The position numbers were made by a program, and so were the translations under genes. Below, in pieces: positions 1 through 8,302 of a DNA stretch of 64,000 bases (its first letter is position 1; every line of letters starts with the position of its first letter). The DNA comes from Clostridia bacterium (GTDB lineage: Bacteria > Bacillota > Clostridia > Oscillospirales > Acutalibacteraceae): the NCBI GenBank assembly GCA_017517135.1, contig JAFXAK010000024.1, positions 1 to 64,000 on the forward strand. Direction: 5' to 3'. The notes below the pieces were generated by a model. The model was not told the origin of the DNA. It made no database searches and saw only the letters and a list, made by a program, of their open reading frames with translations.

Positions 1-186
1 GAATAATCCCCAAGCTCGGCAAGAGCTAAAGCATTATTGAGATTTAATGCATATTCGCTTCTTGATGTATCAACTCCGAGTGCTTTAAGCCCTGAATAAT
101 CCCCAAGCTCGGCAAGAGCTAAAGCATTATTGAGATTTAATGCATATTCGCTTCTTGATGTATCAACTCCGAGTGCTTTAAGTGCA
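1..186 (-). repeat. 93-bp in-frame tandem repeat
   Basis: Two adjacent 93-bp units (1-93, 94-186) differ only in the last few bases, and a third diverged unit begins near 187. The period is 31 codons, so copy number can change without breaking the frame. More copies may exist to the left of the window. Confidence 0.9.
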
Positions 187-791
187 GAGTAGTCACCAAG
201 CTCGGCTTTTTGCAATGCCTGTTCCCAAGATAGCGCAGCTTTACTGTCCTGATATGCTCTCTCATCCTGAGCATACGCTCGCTCTGTATCAGCTCTGTTC
301 TGTAAAATCTGCCAATTAGTAAGCGCATCTGCCTTTTCGTTCTGATACTTTGCATATGCACTTTCCTGTAATTCGGGAATAACATCATATAAATTATCAA
401 TGGCACCCATATATGCCTGTCCCGCAGCTATAGTACCGTAAGAATTACCGTAACCGCCTGAAAGTGCCGCTGCCTGTCCGGCAACATTTTCAGCAGCAAG
501 TTTACCGTCTTTTATATATTGCTCCTTCAATGCCTGAAAAACAGCATCTTCATTAAAATCATACTTAAAATCGGGGGTAGCCTGTATCTGTTCATATATT
601 GTATCTGCCTGCTTCTGATATGCGTTGCTTTTCTTAAACCAATCATCTGAGGCGGAATTCATCGAAACACCTGCATTACCTACACTTCCGGTATTGCTTT
701 TAACAGATTTATCTGTTTCAACATCCGGTTCAACAAGCCCCACCGACATTTTTAAGATTTCATCCGAATCATAAACCTTCTTAGTTGCCAT
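1..791 (-). CDS. Phage structural protein with 31-residue tandem repeats (partial)
   Basis: The reading frame is open from the ATG at 791 to the window edge, so the C-terminus is missing (at least 263 codons). A GGAGATAAATAAG ribosome site precedes the start. The N-terminal half carries a Gly-rich stretch (SGGYGNSYGT) followed by a helical region; the C-terminal half in view consists of repeats built on LGDYSGLKALGVDTS and SEYALNLNNALALAE. The two complete copies (1-93 and 94-186) are almost identical in DNA, and a more diverged copy lies before them in the protein. It follows the other particle genes, so an internal ejection, tail or tape-like role is the best guess; I do not recognise a named family. 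Confidence 0.7.
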   Translation of the reverse strand, partial: MATKKVYDSDEILKMSVGLVEPDVETDKSVKSNTGSVGNAGVSMNSASDDWFKKSNAYQKQADTIYEQIQATPDFKYDFNEDAVFQALKEQYIKDGKLAAENVAGQAAALSGGYGNSYGTIAAGQAYMGAIDNLYDVIPELQESAYAKYQNEKADALTNWQILQNRADTERAYAQDERAYQDSKAALSWEQALQKAELGDYSALKALGVDTSRSEYALNLNNALALAELGDYSGLKALGVDTSRSEYALNLNNALALAELGDY

Positions 792-915
792 TCTTATTTA
801 TCTCCTTTCGAAGCTGCTCTTCAAGAAGCCTTATCTTTAAATTAGCCTCTTTCATAAAGTTTTCCACAAAGACCTTATCTTTTTCCCAATCACCTGAAAG
901 AATAGGAATTCTCAC
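781..915 (-). CDS. Small phage protein, 44 aa, GTG start
   Basis: A short frame begins with GTG at 915, two bases after the TAA stop of the upstream gene, and ends at 781 overlapping the start of the next gene. The product (MRIPILSGDW..., then a charged helix rich in Glu, Lys and Leu) looks like a short coiled coil. Its tight fit between two structural genes supports translation by coupling. Function unknown; it could be a minor virion or assembly protein. Confidence 0.55.
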   Translation of the reverse strand: MRIPILSGDWEKDKVFVENFMKEANLKIRLLEEQLRKEINKNGN

Positions 916-916
916 A

Positions 917-2941
917 TTAAAAGCCAATTTCACCGACCTCCTCATATATTTCAGCTATACTATATATAAATACATCCCCGTAACCGTAAAATTTCAGACG
1001 GAATGTATCGCATTTGTTGAATCTTGCCGTTGTACGGAATGTTGTCATTCCGGGGGTATCAAATGAACCAACACTTTTCCATGGTCCGTTCCCGTCATAT
1101 TCAACATCAACATTGCATTTTGCTCCGTCCGTAAGTTTCATTCTTATCTCTACCGCTTTTAATCTTTTATATTCAGAAGCTTCAAAACCTCTTATTCCCG
1201 TCTGCACTTCCCACGAAAAACGCCCTTCATTTTTCTGCACCGCCGCTTCACCGTCAACTACGGGAAGATATGCATTACAGGTAAGCTCATTTGTTATGTA
1301 CGCAAAATTAATTTTATGTTCAAAAGTATTACGAAGAATCATAAAAGACGACATATAGGCATAAAGCTCTTCGTTACTGATTTCTGAAACCGCAACGCCG
1401 GCATCTTGAGCCAGAAACTGCTTTATTTCCTCATTTGTTCGCAAAAACATAATTTTATTGCGTATATTCGTAAAATTAAAATTCATTACCGCAAGAAAAT
1501 AGCTTAAAAAATTATTATAATTCTTTCGTTGAGGAGCTTCTTCTTCAACAATGCATAATCTTTCAGGTTTTGCCGGTATGGTAGTTTCAGTTTTTCCGAT
1601 ACAAAGAAGATTGTTTTTGTATGTCATAAACGCAAATATATCCTCACAAGGCAACTCTTCCTTATGCCACAATGTTTGTTTTGTATCATAAACAAACATT
1701 TCTCTCCTGCCTTTTATATCAGTCATCACAATATAATATTTTCTGCCGTCTGTTCCGGCTACTGCATCAGACCATATATCAGTGCCGAGTTCATCAGATA
1801 TACAAACAGGCAACGCCCCTTCAGAAAGTCTCATCACTCCGTGACAGGATTTGTAATAAACCTGTCCGTTTATTCTGCAGATGCTCTTCTCACTACCTTC
1901 TTGCACTCCAAAACAGTCTGTCTTTACTGTCTGAAAATTTGCCGGTTGTGTTCCGTACACCGTATAAATACAGTTCTCTTTAAAAAATACAACAGTATCA
2001 CCAAGTTCAGCACAACCCGTGAATGCACCCGGCTCTCCGCAGGATACAGCATAAGAATCTGTCGAAAGTCCTCTGTAGCAATACCAATTCAGAGGATCAC
2101 CGAGCTTCGAGGCATATATTTCATTAACCTCTTCCGAATAATTGCATCCCCACACACGGTTGTTATGAACACAAATATGCTGAATAGCAGGAAATTGTCT
2201 TGTTATCCCCAAATTCTTTTCTTCGGCAACAATTCCCGGATTAAAAACACCCTCAATGATTATGCTTCCTTTAAAAACAGCACTGACAAATGCTTCTATC
2301 GTTTCTTCATAAATTACCGTCAGGGCATCACCCTCATTAAATACAGAAAAATCGTATTCGTCTGATGAAAGTTTGACATACATCACAGGTACCGTAATCC
2401 ATTCAGAGGAAGCTGTACTGTACTTATAAAGTCCCTTATTTTCTGAATCATACCAATACTGTCCATTTGCAGGTGATGTCGGTTTATCACCACTTGATAC
2501 TGCTATATCAGAAAATGCACTGTCGCAAAAAGTTACATTAAATGTGCCATATAACGCTGCTTCGGAAAATGAAAAATCTGAAAACCCGTTTTTTATAAGA
2601 AGTCCGGAAGGGGCACAGTACACTTGATTGCCGAATTGTACGATATCCTTAGTTTTATTGTAACCATCCACAATTTTATCCTCGTACATTATCATTCCGT
2701 TGCTGCAAGCAAGAATTAAACTACCGTTATATTCTATAGCAGTAACAGGTTCACCCGGTGCCATTATTCCCTCTTCATAAACCATTTTTGCCCTCTCGCT
2801 TCTCGAAGCCAAACAGGGATATTTAGAGCTTGTCATATTAAAACTCTCTGCAAAATACCCGTCGGGGATTCTCTCCCCCTTATCAATGCCGTAAAAAACA
2901 GATATAACATTTTTCTGTTCATTTGGATTATTAAAATTCAT
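917..2941 (-). CDS. Phage structural protein, propeller-like (P22 gp10-type candidate)
   Basis: A 674-residue protein with an ATG start that overlaps the stop of the upstream connector gene by four bases. Much of it is beta-rich with recurring motifs such as VHNNRVWG, SKLGDPLNW, YRGLSTDSY and VVFFKENCIYTV, a pattern seen in conserved podoviral proteins that sit below the portal and plug or extend the neck (the P22 gp10 / packaged-DNA-stabilisation type). A C-terminal domain (about residues 590-674) looks like a jelly-roll or binding module. Position after portal, capsid and connector agrees with a neck or tail role. The family assignment is from motif memory and not certain. Confidence 0.6.
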   Translation of the reverse strand: MNFNNPNEQKNVISVFYGIDKGERIPDGYFAESFNMTSSKYPCLASRSERAKMVYEEGIMAPGEPVTAIEYNGSLILACSNGMIMYEDKIVDGYNKTKDIVQFGNQVYCAPSGLLIKNGFSDFSFSEAALYGTFNVTFCDSAFSDIAVSSGDKPTSPANGQYWYDSENKGLYKYSTASSEWITVPVMYVKLSSDEYDFSVFNEGDALTVIYEETIEAFVSAVFKGSIIIEGVFNPGIVAEEKNLGITRQFPAIQHICVHNNRVWGCNYSEEVNEIYASKLGDPLNWYCYRGLSTDSYAVSCGEPGAFTGCAELGDTVVFFKENCIYTVYGTQPANFQTVKTDCFGVQEGSEKSICRINGQVYYKSCHGVMRLSEGALPVCISDELGTDIWSDAVAGTDGRKYYIVMTDIKGRREMFVYDTKQTLWHKEELPCEDIFAFMTYKNNLLCIGKTETTIPAKPERLCIVEEEAPQRKNYNNFLSYFLAVMNFNFTNIRNKIMFLRTNEEIKQFLAQDAGVAVSEISNEELYAYMSSFMILRNTFEHKINFAYITNELTCNAYLPVVDGEAAVQKNEGRFSWEVQTGIRGFEASEYKRLKAVEIRMKLTDGAKCNVDVEYDGNGPWKSVGSFDTPGMTTFRTTARFNKCDTFRLKFYGYGDVFIYSIAEIYEEVGEIGF

Positions 2942-3324
2942 ATGTTATATCCTCCGCTGTGTATATTACCCTTTGATATCGGCATATTGTTTTTTGTATA
3001 CCACAATGAATATGCACTGTAATCATTATTAAAAAGCGCATATGAGTTCGAGGCATTAACCATTGCATTATTAACAAGCTCAAACTGATACAGCACCCAT
3101 TTTATGTAAAGCTCACTGTATGGGGCAGGAGCAATAAGCTTCACATTTAATTCGCAGGCATTATACCCGTCAAAAGGATATTTATCTCCACCCTCATGCG
3201 TGTCAATGATTTCTCTTTTTATCTTCCACTCAATCTCATTGATTTTCTGAAGTATAAAATCGTTTGTAAACTTGTGTTCACTTCGAAGCATCTGCAAGCG
3301 TTCAATTACATCCTGAATAGTCAT
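2938..3324 (-). CDS. Phage head-tail connector / adaptor-like protein
   Basis: A 128-residue protein; I chose the ATG at 3324 because it follows GGAGTAAAAAA, whereas the longer frame to 3393 lacks a good ribosome site and would overlap a leader. The N-terminus MTIQDVIERLQMLRSEHKFT is helical, and a mixed region with many Tyr and Asn follows, as in podoviral adaptor proteins that bind the portal. The stop overlaps the start of the propeller-like gene (ATGA), which suggests translational coupling. Placement between capsid and neck genes supports a connector role; sequence alone does not prove it. Confidence 0.5.
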   Translation of the reverse strand: MTIQDVIERLQMLRSEHKFTNDFILQKINEIEWKIKREIIDTHEGGDKYPFDGYNACELNVKLIAPAPYSELYIKWVLYQFELVNNAMVNASNSYALFNNDYSAYSLWYTKNNMPISKGNIHSGGYNI

Positions 3325-3402
3325 TTTTTTACTCCTTAAAAAGTAAGAGGGCAAAGATAAAAACTTTGCCCTCTGTGCTTTTGATAGGGGCACTCCCCTT
3401 GT

Positions 3403-3753
3403 TTAATTTGTTGAATTTTCAGCAATGAATACATCATTCTTTGCTGTCTGCTTCTGAGAATTTTTCCAGACCTCGGCGTGAGCCTTGGGCACCTTTACGG
3501 GAATTCCCTTTTTTACAAGAATTCTTTTGCCGTTCACGGATATAAACTGTGCATCATCATTCTTCGAAGTCTTGGGAATAAAAATCTCTTCATATTCTTC
3601 TTTCTTTGAAGCGGCTCCTTTTTTATTTGTCTGTTTGGATGCATCATTGTTTTCGGTTGTACCGTTTGTGTTGGTGTTGTTTTCGGAGGTGTTGTTCTCA
3701 GGGGTGTTGTTCTCAGGGGTGTTGTTTTCTGTTACAGCATTTGCTTTAGACAT
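3403..3753 (-). CDS. Phage protein with Asn/Thr-rich repeats, probable minor capsid or decoration protein
   Basis: A 116-residue protein starting at ATG 3753 (a TTG three codons upstream is also possible). Residues about 10-30 hold tandem ENNTP/ENNTS repeats, a low-complexity and probably unfolded arm; the rest is Lys-rich and ends in a small folded segment (ISVNGKRILVKKGIPVKVPK). It sits directly after the major capsid gene, the usual site for head decoration or head-completion proteins. No named family is recognised. The 15-bp repeats can slip, so the arm length may vary between relatives. Confidence 0.55.
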   Translation of the reverse strand: MSKANAVTENNTPENNTPENNTSENNTNTNGTTENNDASKQTNKKGAASKKEEYEEIFIPKTSKNDDAQFISVNGKRILVKKGIPVKVPKAHAEVWKNSQKQTAKNDVFIAENSTN

Positions 3754-3773
3754 AACATTCAACCTTTCTTAAA

Positions 3774-4775
3774 TTAGTTTTCTTCAGCTTTCCCGCTGAA
3801 TGCAGACTTGCTTTCGAATCTTATGATGTATTCTTCAAGAAGTCTCTTGGCAACCTTCGTTGCCTTCCAGCCGATTGAGCTTCTCTGGTTAAGGGGATCG
3901 TTACCGTAGCCCTTCTGCTTAACAATATGCTCAAGCCCGCCGCCTTCAATAGCGGTAACACCGTAAGCATTTGCTCCGAGGAAGAGTGTGGCAAATACAC
4001 CGCCTTCAAAAATCTTAGCTTCTGTGCTTTCAACAAAACGGACACCGCCAAGCATACCGATTTCGCCCTGATATATATTTTCGGGGTTCTTGTACTTATG
4101 AATGTCCATCCACTGGTCGCCTGCATCCTGCATAAGGTCAAAGGCAACATAAGGATGAATAATCGCAATATACGCACCGTCAATTTTGGGAGCATTGACG
4201 GCCTTAAGCTCTGCAGCAGCCGTAAAAACATCCTTCACACGAAGTCTGCAGGTATCGTCAAGCTGACCTCTTTCAGTAACCTCTGTTTCCGTGCCGTCTG
4301 CACTGATTTTAGGTACAAACATAACATTGGTACCCGCAATAAGCTCATTTCTTACAACAGTATCAAGTGTAAGTCCTGCCTGATCAGCAAGCTCCTTTGT
4401 TGCTTCGACTATAGTGTTATCTATAGCGGTAAGTTCCAGAAGATCCGTCTGTTCGACATAGTCACCGTACTGATCTACGGTTGCGGTAACAGCACTTACA
4501 TTAAGTTTTTTGCCCGTAGGTGTTACTCCTTCGGTAATGGGCGTAAGTGCTTTCGGAAGTTTTGAAAACTTTCTGAATTCAATAGTCTTACCGCCGTTTT
4601 TGGGAATAGGCTTCTTCTGTCCGAACTGCTCGTGAACAAGTCTGGGACCTGCAAGAGTTATAAGTGCTTTGTCGTAAAAAGTTTTCATTTCGGCTGAAAG
4701 TTCTGCCGAAGTAGTTGCATTAACCACATCGCCTGCAGCAAACATCTGAATATCAAAAATTAATTTATCTGCCAT
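3774..4775 (-). CDS. Major capsid protein, N4-gp56 family
   Basis: A 333-residue protein that fits the N4-gp56 family of HK97-fold major capsid proteins: an early helix, then TLAGPRLVHEQFGQ, PKNGGKTIEFRK, the VDQYGDYVEQTD segment, and IIHPYVAFDL near residue 210. The N-terminus is MADKLIFDIQMFA|AGD. This resembles the Prp cleavage site of ribosomal protein L27 and of the capsid and scaffold of staphylococcal phage 80alpha, where cutting occurs between Phe and Ala. The same motif starts the scaffold gene next door, and a Prp-like protease gene lies upstream. I infer that the first 12 residues are removed during assembly. Confidence 0.9.
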   Translation of the reverse strand: MADKLIFDIQMFAAGDVVNATTSAELSAEMKTFYDKALITLAGPRLVHEQFGQKKPIPKNGGKTIEFRKFSKLPKALTPITEGVTPTGKKLNVSAVTATVDQYGDYVEQTDLLELTAIDNTIVEATKELADQAGLTLDTVVRNELIAGTNVMFVPKISADGTETEVTERGQLDDTCRLRVKDVFTAAAELKAVNAPKIDGAYIAIIHPYVAFDLMQDAGDQWMDIHKYKNPENIYQGEIGMLGGVRFVESTEAKIFEGGVFATLFLGANAYGVTAIEGGGLEHIVKQKGYGNDPLNQRSSIGWKATKVAKRLLEEYIIRFESKSAFSGKAEEN

Positions 4776-4790
4776 AATATTTCCTTTCCG

Positions 4791-5768
4791 TCAAAAGGTA
4801 ATTTTTGCACCCTTTGCAACTTCTTTTAATATTTCGTGAATGTCATTATCGTTTAAAGAATTGACATCCTTTTTGTTGACTGTAGCTCCTGCAGAATTCA
4901 ATCCGCCCTCTTTAGGTCTTCTTGCATTTCCCTGCATAGAGTCTACGGTCTGTTTAGCGGCTCTTTTAGTAGCCGCAGCAACAAGCCCTGTTGCAATTTC
5001 ATCAAAATAACCGGCACGGTACGCTTGCATCAACGGCACCCCGAGCTCAGCCATCTTCTTGAAATTCTCGTTTTCCGTGAACGCCTTTGTAAGATCAAAC
5101 GAAGGATAAGTTTTTTGTATCTCTGCTTCCTGTGCCTTCCAGTCGCGATACTTTTCTCTTGCCGCCTCAATTCTCAGCTGTTGGTTTCTCTCTGCAGCCT
5201 GCTGTGATCTGTCGCGTTCAGCATTAAACGCATCACGGTATGCTTCACTTTCCATTCCCTTTTCAAGAGCTTTCTTTGCGAATATTCCCGCATCACCCTT
5301 AACGGCATTCTTGAGTCCGTCAATATCGCCCTCTTCGATTCCGTAACGGTCGAACAAGGGAGCGAGAGCATCCATTGCAGTCTTGAGCTTACCCTCAGTT
5401 TCTTTAGCGTTCTTAAAGCGTTCATTAATGATCCCTTGTGTTCTCTTCTGAAAAGCACCTTTGAATTTGCCTTTTATAAGCTCTTCAAATTCCTTTTCGG
5501 GATCTGCAGAATTGTCTTCTGCTACTTCCGAGCTTTCCTCGGTTTCTGCTTCTTCTGACTCCTGTTCTTCGGTACCTGAAGTATCATCATCAGCTTTAGC
5601 GTTTTCTTTTTGAGAGACGGGAGCACTCTCCTTGCCCAGCACATATTTAGTAAAATCGGCTGAAAAATCACCCGTAAGCCCCGACTGTGATGTGTTTTCT
5701 GTGCCACCACCTTCAGCTGTACCCTCAGCGAACATCTGAATGTCGAATGCAAAAATCTTTTCGTTCAT
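4791..5768 (-). CDS. Phage scaffolding protein with N-terminal Prp-like cleavage motif
   Basis: A 325-residue acidic protein located immediately before the capsid gene. After the start comes IFAFDIQMFA|EGT, an L27/Prp-like cleavage motif shared with the capsid protein. Residues about 20-95 are Glu/Ser/Thr-rich and disordered; a long helical, coiled-coil region follows (about 95-265), and the C-terminus carries basic residues and a short acidic tail. This composition and place are typical of scaffolds that co-assemble with capsid protein and are removed later. A strong AAGGAG site precedes the ATG, and the leader contains a tandem repeat (5784-5832). Confidence 0.82.
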   Translation of the reverse strand: MNEKIFAFDIQMFAEGTAEGGGTENTSQSGLTGDFSADFTKYVLGKESAPVSQKENAKADDDTSGTEEQESEEAETEESSEVAEDNSADPEKEFEELIKGKFKGAFQKRTQGIINERFKNAKETEGKLKTAMDALAPLFDRYGIEEGDIDGLKNAVKGDAGIFAKKALEKGMESEAYRDAFNAERDRSQQAAERNQQLRIEAAREKYRDWKAQEAEIQKTYPSFDLTKAFTENENFKKMAELGVPLMQAYRAGYFDEIATGLVAAATKRAAKQTVDSMQGNARRPKEGGLNSAGATVNKKDVNSLNDNDIHEILKEVAKGAKITF

Positions 5769-5783
5769 ACCGAACTCCTTTTA

Positions 5784-5832
5784 TCATCGTCTTTCCGAAG
5801 TGTCTTTTTTTCATCGTCTTTCCGAAGTGTCT
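5784..5832 (-). repeat. Tandem 22-bp repeat in the scaffold/capsid leader
   Basis: Two identical 22-bp copies (5784-5805 and 5811-5832) with a 27-bp period lie between the scaffold ribosome site and the putative promoter. They contain TTCCGAAGTG. They could bind a regulator, or the scaffold protein itself, on the mRNA; nothing in the sequence decides this. Confidence 0.75.
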
Positions 5833-5890
5833 AATGAAATCCTGCTGCACACGGTAGTTTATAACCTTGCATAAGATTCATTTCACCACC

Positions 5891-5919
5891 ATTATACAAA
5901 ACAGACCTGACTTAAACGA
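5891..5919 (-). promoter_or_regulatory. Possible promoter for the scaffold-capsid genes
   Basis: On the minus strand a perfect TATAAT (complement 5891-5896) is preceded at 17 bp by a weak TCGTTT. It lies in the only sizeable gap of the head module, so separate high-level expression of scaffold and capsid is plausible. Confidence 0.4.
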
Positions 5920-5938
5920 GCGAGCCGTAAAACATTTT

Positions 5939-6217
5939 TTATCTCACTGAAAATTCTTTCGGGAATTGCATTGCAAGAAGCTTCATTCCGTTACTAAACA
6001 TATCTGCAAGTGCTTTGTTATACTTCGTTGCAGGAAAAACAATATATCCGTAACCGGATTTAGCAACATATTCGCATCTTTCCTCAACGCTCACCGAAAG
6101 CGATGCAAAAAGTGTTGACGCCCCTGCACAGGGAAGAGATTCGCCTCTCTCCCCCGAATGACCGTAAACAGAGATATGTATCATAGACTTATTTTCTGTC
6201 ACACTAACATTAATCAT
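5939..6217 (-). CDS. Prp-like cysteine protease (phage-encoded)
   Basis: A 92-residue protein with the hallmarks of Prp, the cysteine protease that trims ribosomal protein L27 in Bacillota: an N-terminal strand (INVSVTENK), then GHSGERGESLPCAGAS, with His20 and Cys30 in the catalytic His/Cys places and the CAGAS segment characteristic of the family. Staphylococcal phage 80alpha borrows the host Prp to cut its scaffold and capsid; here the phage seems to carry its own enzyme, just upstream of two proteins with Prp-type motifs. It lacks a few residues between the His and Cys compared with Staphylococcus aureus Prp. The ATG at 6217 is preferred over an upstream TTG. Confidence 0.82.
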   Translation of the reverse strand: MINVSVTENKSMIHISVYGHSGERGESLPCAGASTLFASLSVSVEERCEYVAKSGYGYIVFPATKYNKALADMFSNGMKLLAMQFPKEFSVR

Positions 6218-6245
6218 TTTTCTGCTTTCTCCGAACAACAATTAA

Positions 6246-8249
6246 TCATCGGGCTGCTGTTGTTGCAGCCGCTCTTGCTTTTGCATTCTTAACCACAGAA
6301 TGCTCATCAGCAACTTTTTGCCCCATTGAATCGGTTTTGGCAATTTCTGCTTTCTTTTCTCCCGCTTCCGGGGCATCCCCCTGAGCCGTCGGCATCTGCG
6401 GAAGCTCCATACCAAGAGCTCCGGCTATCATTTCTGCATTATTGGTCCCCTGTGCACGATCAACAGCAGCCACCGCCTGTATCATCGTTGGTAAAAATTG
6501 TGTAAATACCCTGTGCATATGTCCGTTCTTTTGTATGGTTTCAATGACCTTTTCTTTGCCCTCGAACTCAAGCATATTAAGCGCCGCAAGTGACGGAATA
6601 TCATTCTGAGGATTGAAGAAGCCCATGTTATAAAAATTAATTGCGTCCTGGTTCTGAGCAGCCCTTGAATACGGATTACTCTTATATGTTCTGACTTCTA
6701 AATCAAATTCAGAATCCTTGCCCGTAAAGCTCACTCCGAATTCTTCCGTAGCCTTACCCCTTAAAGCCGATGCATCAAAGCTCTTATATTCATAATGTCC
6801 TCTTTCGCCAAGCACTCTGAATGTCCTCGGTATGTCATAAAACTGCCTGATAAGCTCAATGCAAAGTTCACAGATTTCTCTGAAAGCATTGTAAGTCTTG
6901 CTTATCATCGCGCGGGAAGTCTTGTTTCCCGATTCCTGAAGTGCCGCAATAGCTGATGCAGCCGTAACTGAATTACTTGTTGAACCCGTTGTAACATCCT
7001 TATTGGAAGTGATTTCCTTAAGCTCCTGCACTTTGTTCTGATAAACATTGAGCTCCGCCCCCGATAAGGACGATACGGGAATTTCTTTTATAAGCGCATC
7101 ATCAAGCCGTCCTTTAACATGCACGATGTCCTTATCGAAATCAATGAATTCTCCTTCATTTACCTGTGCCGCTTCTGCAATGAAATATCTTCTTCGTGTG
7201 GCTCGTTTCGTCGTCTGCATCACAAGCGAATTCAATTCATCAATATCTTCCTGTGTTTCACGGCCGACATCAATAAGACCGAAACCGAAGGGAGTTCCGG
7301 CATCGGGATTTAACACATCAAAAACAAATGGATATTTTCCGTGATCATACCACCCTCTGTCACTGTATTCGGGATCATTTTCAGACGAATACAAAAGAAT
7401 GTCGTTTACATATCTCACATAATGCAGAACTGTGTTGTTACCGTTTCGTACCTTATAATACCAATTGACCACTGAAGACTTATCCGAAGTATCAACAGTA
7501 TCGTTATAAAGATATCTTGTAACATCAATACTCGGATTGGAAAGATTCTGTAGCTCCTTAATATCAGGATAAGTGGCTTTAAGCTCGTCATTATTGATAA
7601 GCTCTACAAAAAACACATTACTTGACTTCTGAATATCCTTGATTCCAGGTTCCCAGAAGAGATTCAAAGCATCCACAAACTGAACACATATGTCACCAAG
7701 CCCTTTAGCTGCTGCAGGATCCCACATAACAGAATATATCCCTGTTCCGTTTTTGAGTTTATAAAGACAAGTTTCAGAATACACATTTTTGAAATTATTT
7801 CTCGAAAGCACAACAGGCAGAATATCCGTCAGATCCTTAGCCGCCTGCTCGTCGCTCTGCTCTCTCGGCAGTACGGTACATTCGGGGAAATTGTCCATAA
7901 AATCCGCGTGCTTGTTATCAATATCGGCAAATAACCACCCTGTTGCTCTCTTTCCCTTTGCTATCTCGTGTCGCTGCTTCTGCCAATGCTGAAGGCGATA
8001 CCATTCTTCATTGTCAACGATACGACCTTCAAGATTAGCCTTACCTTCTTTATATTTCTGAAGAACAGCTGTTGCATTTGCTATGCTTTCCCGTGTTATC
8101 TTTCCGAGATTCTCGGAAGCGGCTCCAATTTTCAGATTGTTAACCTCATCTGCCACATTGAATTTGCTCAAGTATATGTTTTCAGACACATTTCCACCCG
8201 AAAAACTCTTTGAATTTACCTCATTTTCACGATTATTAAAAACATTCAA
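6246..8249 (-). CDS. Phage portal protein
   Basis: A 667-residue protein between the large terminase and the scaffold, the canonical portal place. Motifs include the N-terminal helical part (VLQKYKEGKANLEGRI), the GWLFADIDNKHADF region, NPDAGTPFGFGLID and a long helix with ELNSLVMQTTKRATRRR, as in large podoviral (P22/N4-type) portals that form the 12-mer packaging channel. The C-terminal 70 residues are Ala/Glu-rich and probably flexible. The start appears to be TTG at 8249, with AAAGGA ten bases upstream; no ATG occurs for more than 100 codons. A leader of about 50 bases separates it from terminase. Confidence 0.85.
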   Translation of the reverse strand: MNVFNNRENEVNSKSFSGGNVSENIYLSKFNVADEVNNLKIGAASENLGKITRESIANATAVLQKYKEGKANLEGRIVDNEEWYRLQHWQKQRHEIAKGKRATGWLFADIDNKHADFMDNFPECTVLPREQSDEQAAKDLTDILPVVLSRNNFKNVYSETCLYKLKNGTGIYSVMWDPAAAKGLGDICVQFVDALNLFWEPGIKDIQKSSNVFFVELINNDELKATYPDIKELQNLSNPSIDVTRYLYNDTVDTSDKSSVVNWYYKVRNGNNTVLHYVRYVNDILLYSSENDPEYSDRGWYDHGKYPFVFDVLNPDAGTPFGFGLIDVGRETQEDIDELNSLVMQTTKRATRRRYFIAEAAQVNEGEFIDFDKDIVHVKGRLDDALIKEIPVSSLSGAELNVYQNKVQELKEITSNKDVTTGSTSNSVTAASAIAALQESGNKTSRAMISKTYNAFREICELCIELIRQFYDIPRTFRVLGERGHYEYKSFDASALRGKATEEFGVSFTGKDSEFDLEVRTYKSNPYSRAAQNQDAINFYNMGFFNPQNDIPSLAALNMLEFEGKEKVIETIQKNGHMHRVFTQFLPTMIQAVAAVDRAQGTNNAEMIAGALGMELPQMPTAQGDAPEAGEKKAEIAKTDSMGQKVADEHSVVKNAKARAAATTAAR

Positions 8250-8302
8250 TACTTTTCATTCCTTTCGCAAAAATTAAAAATATCCGTATTTTTTCTCCTG
8301 AT

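Noticed and set aside
1664-2365. Plus-strand frame of 233 codons opposite the propeller-like gene
   Set aside because: Lies wholly inside a well-supported minus-strand structural gene, with no ribosome site or family motif.
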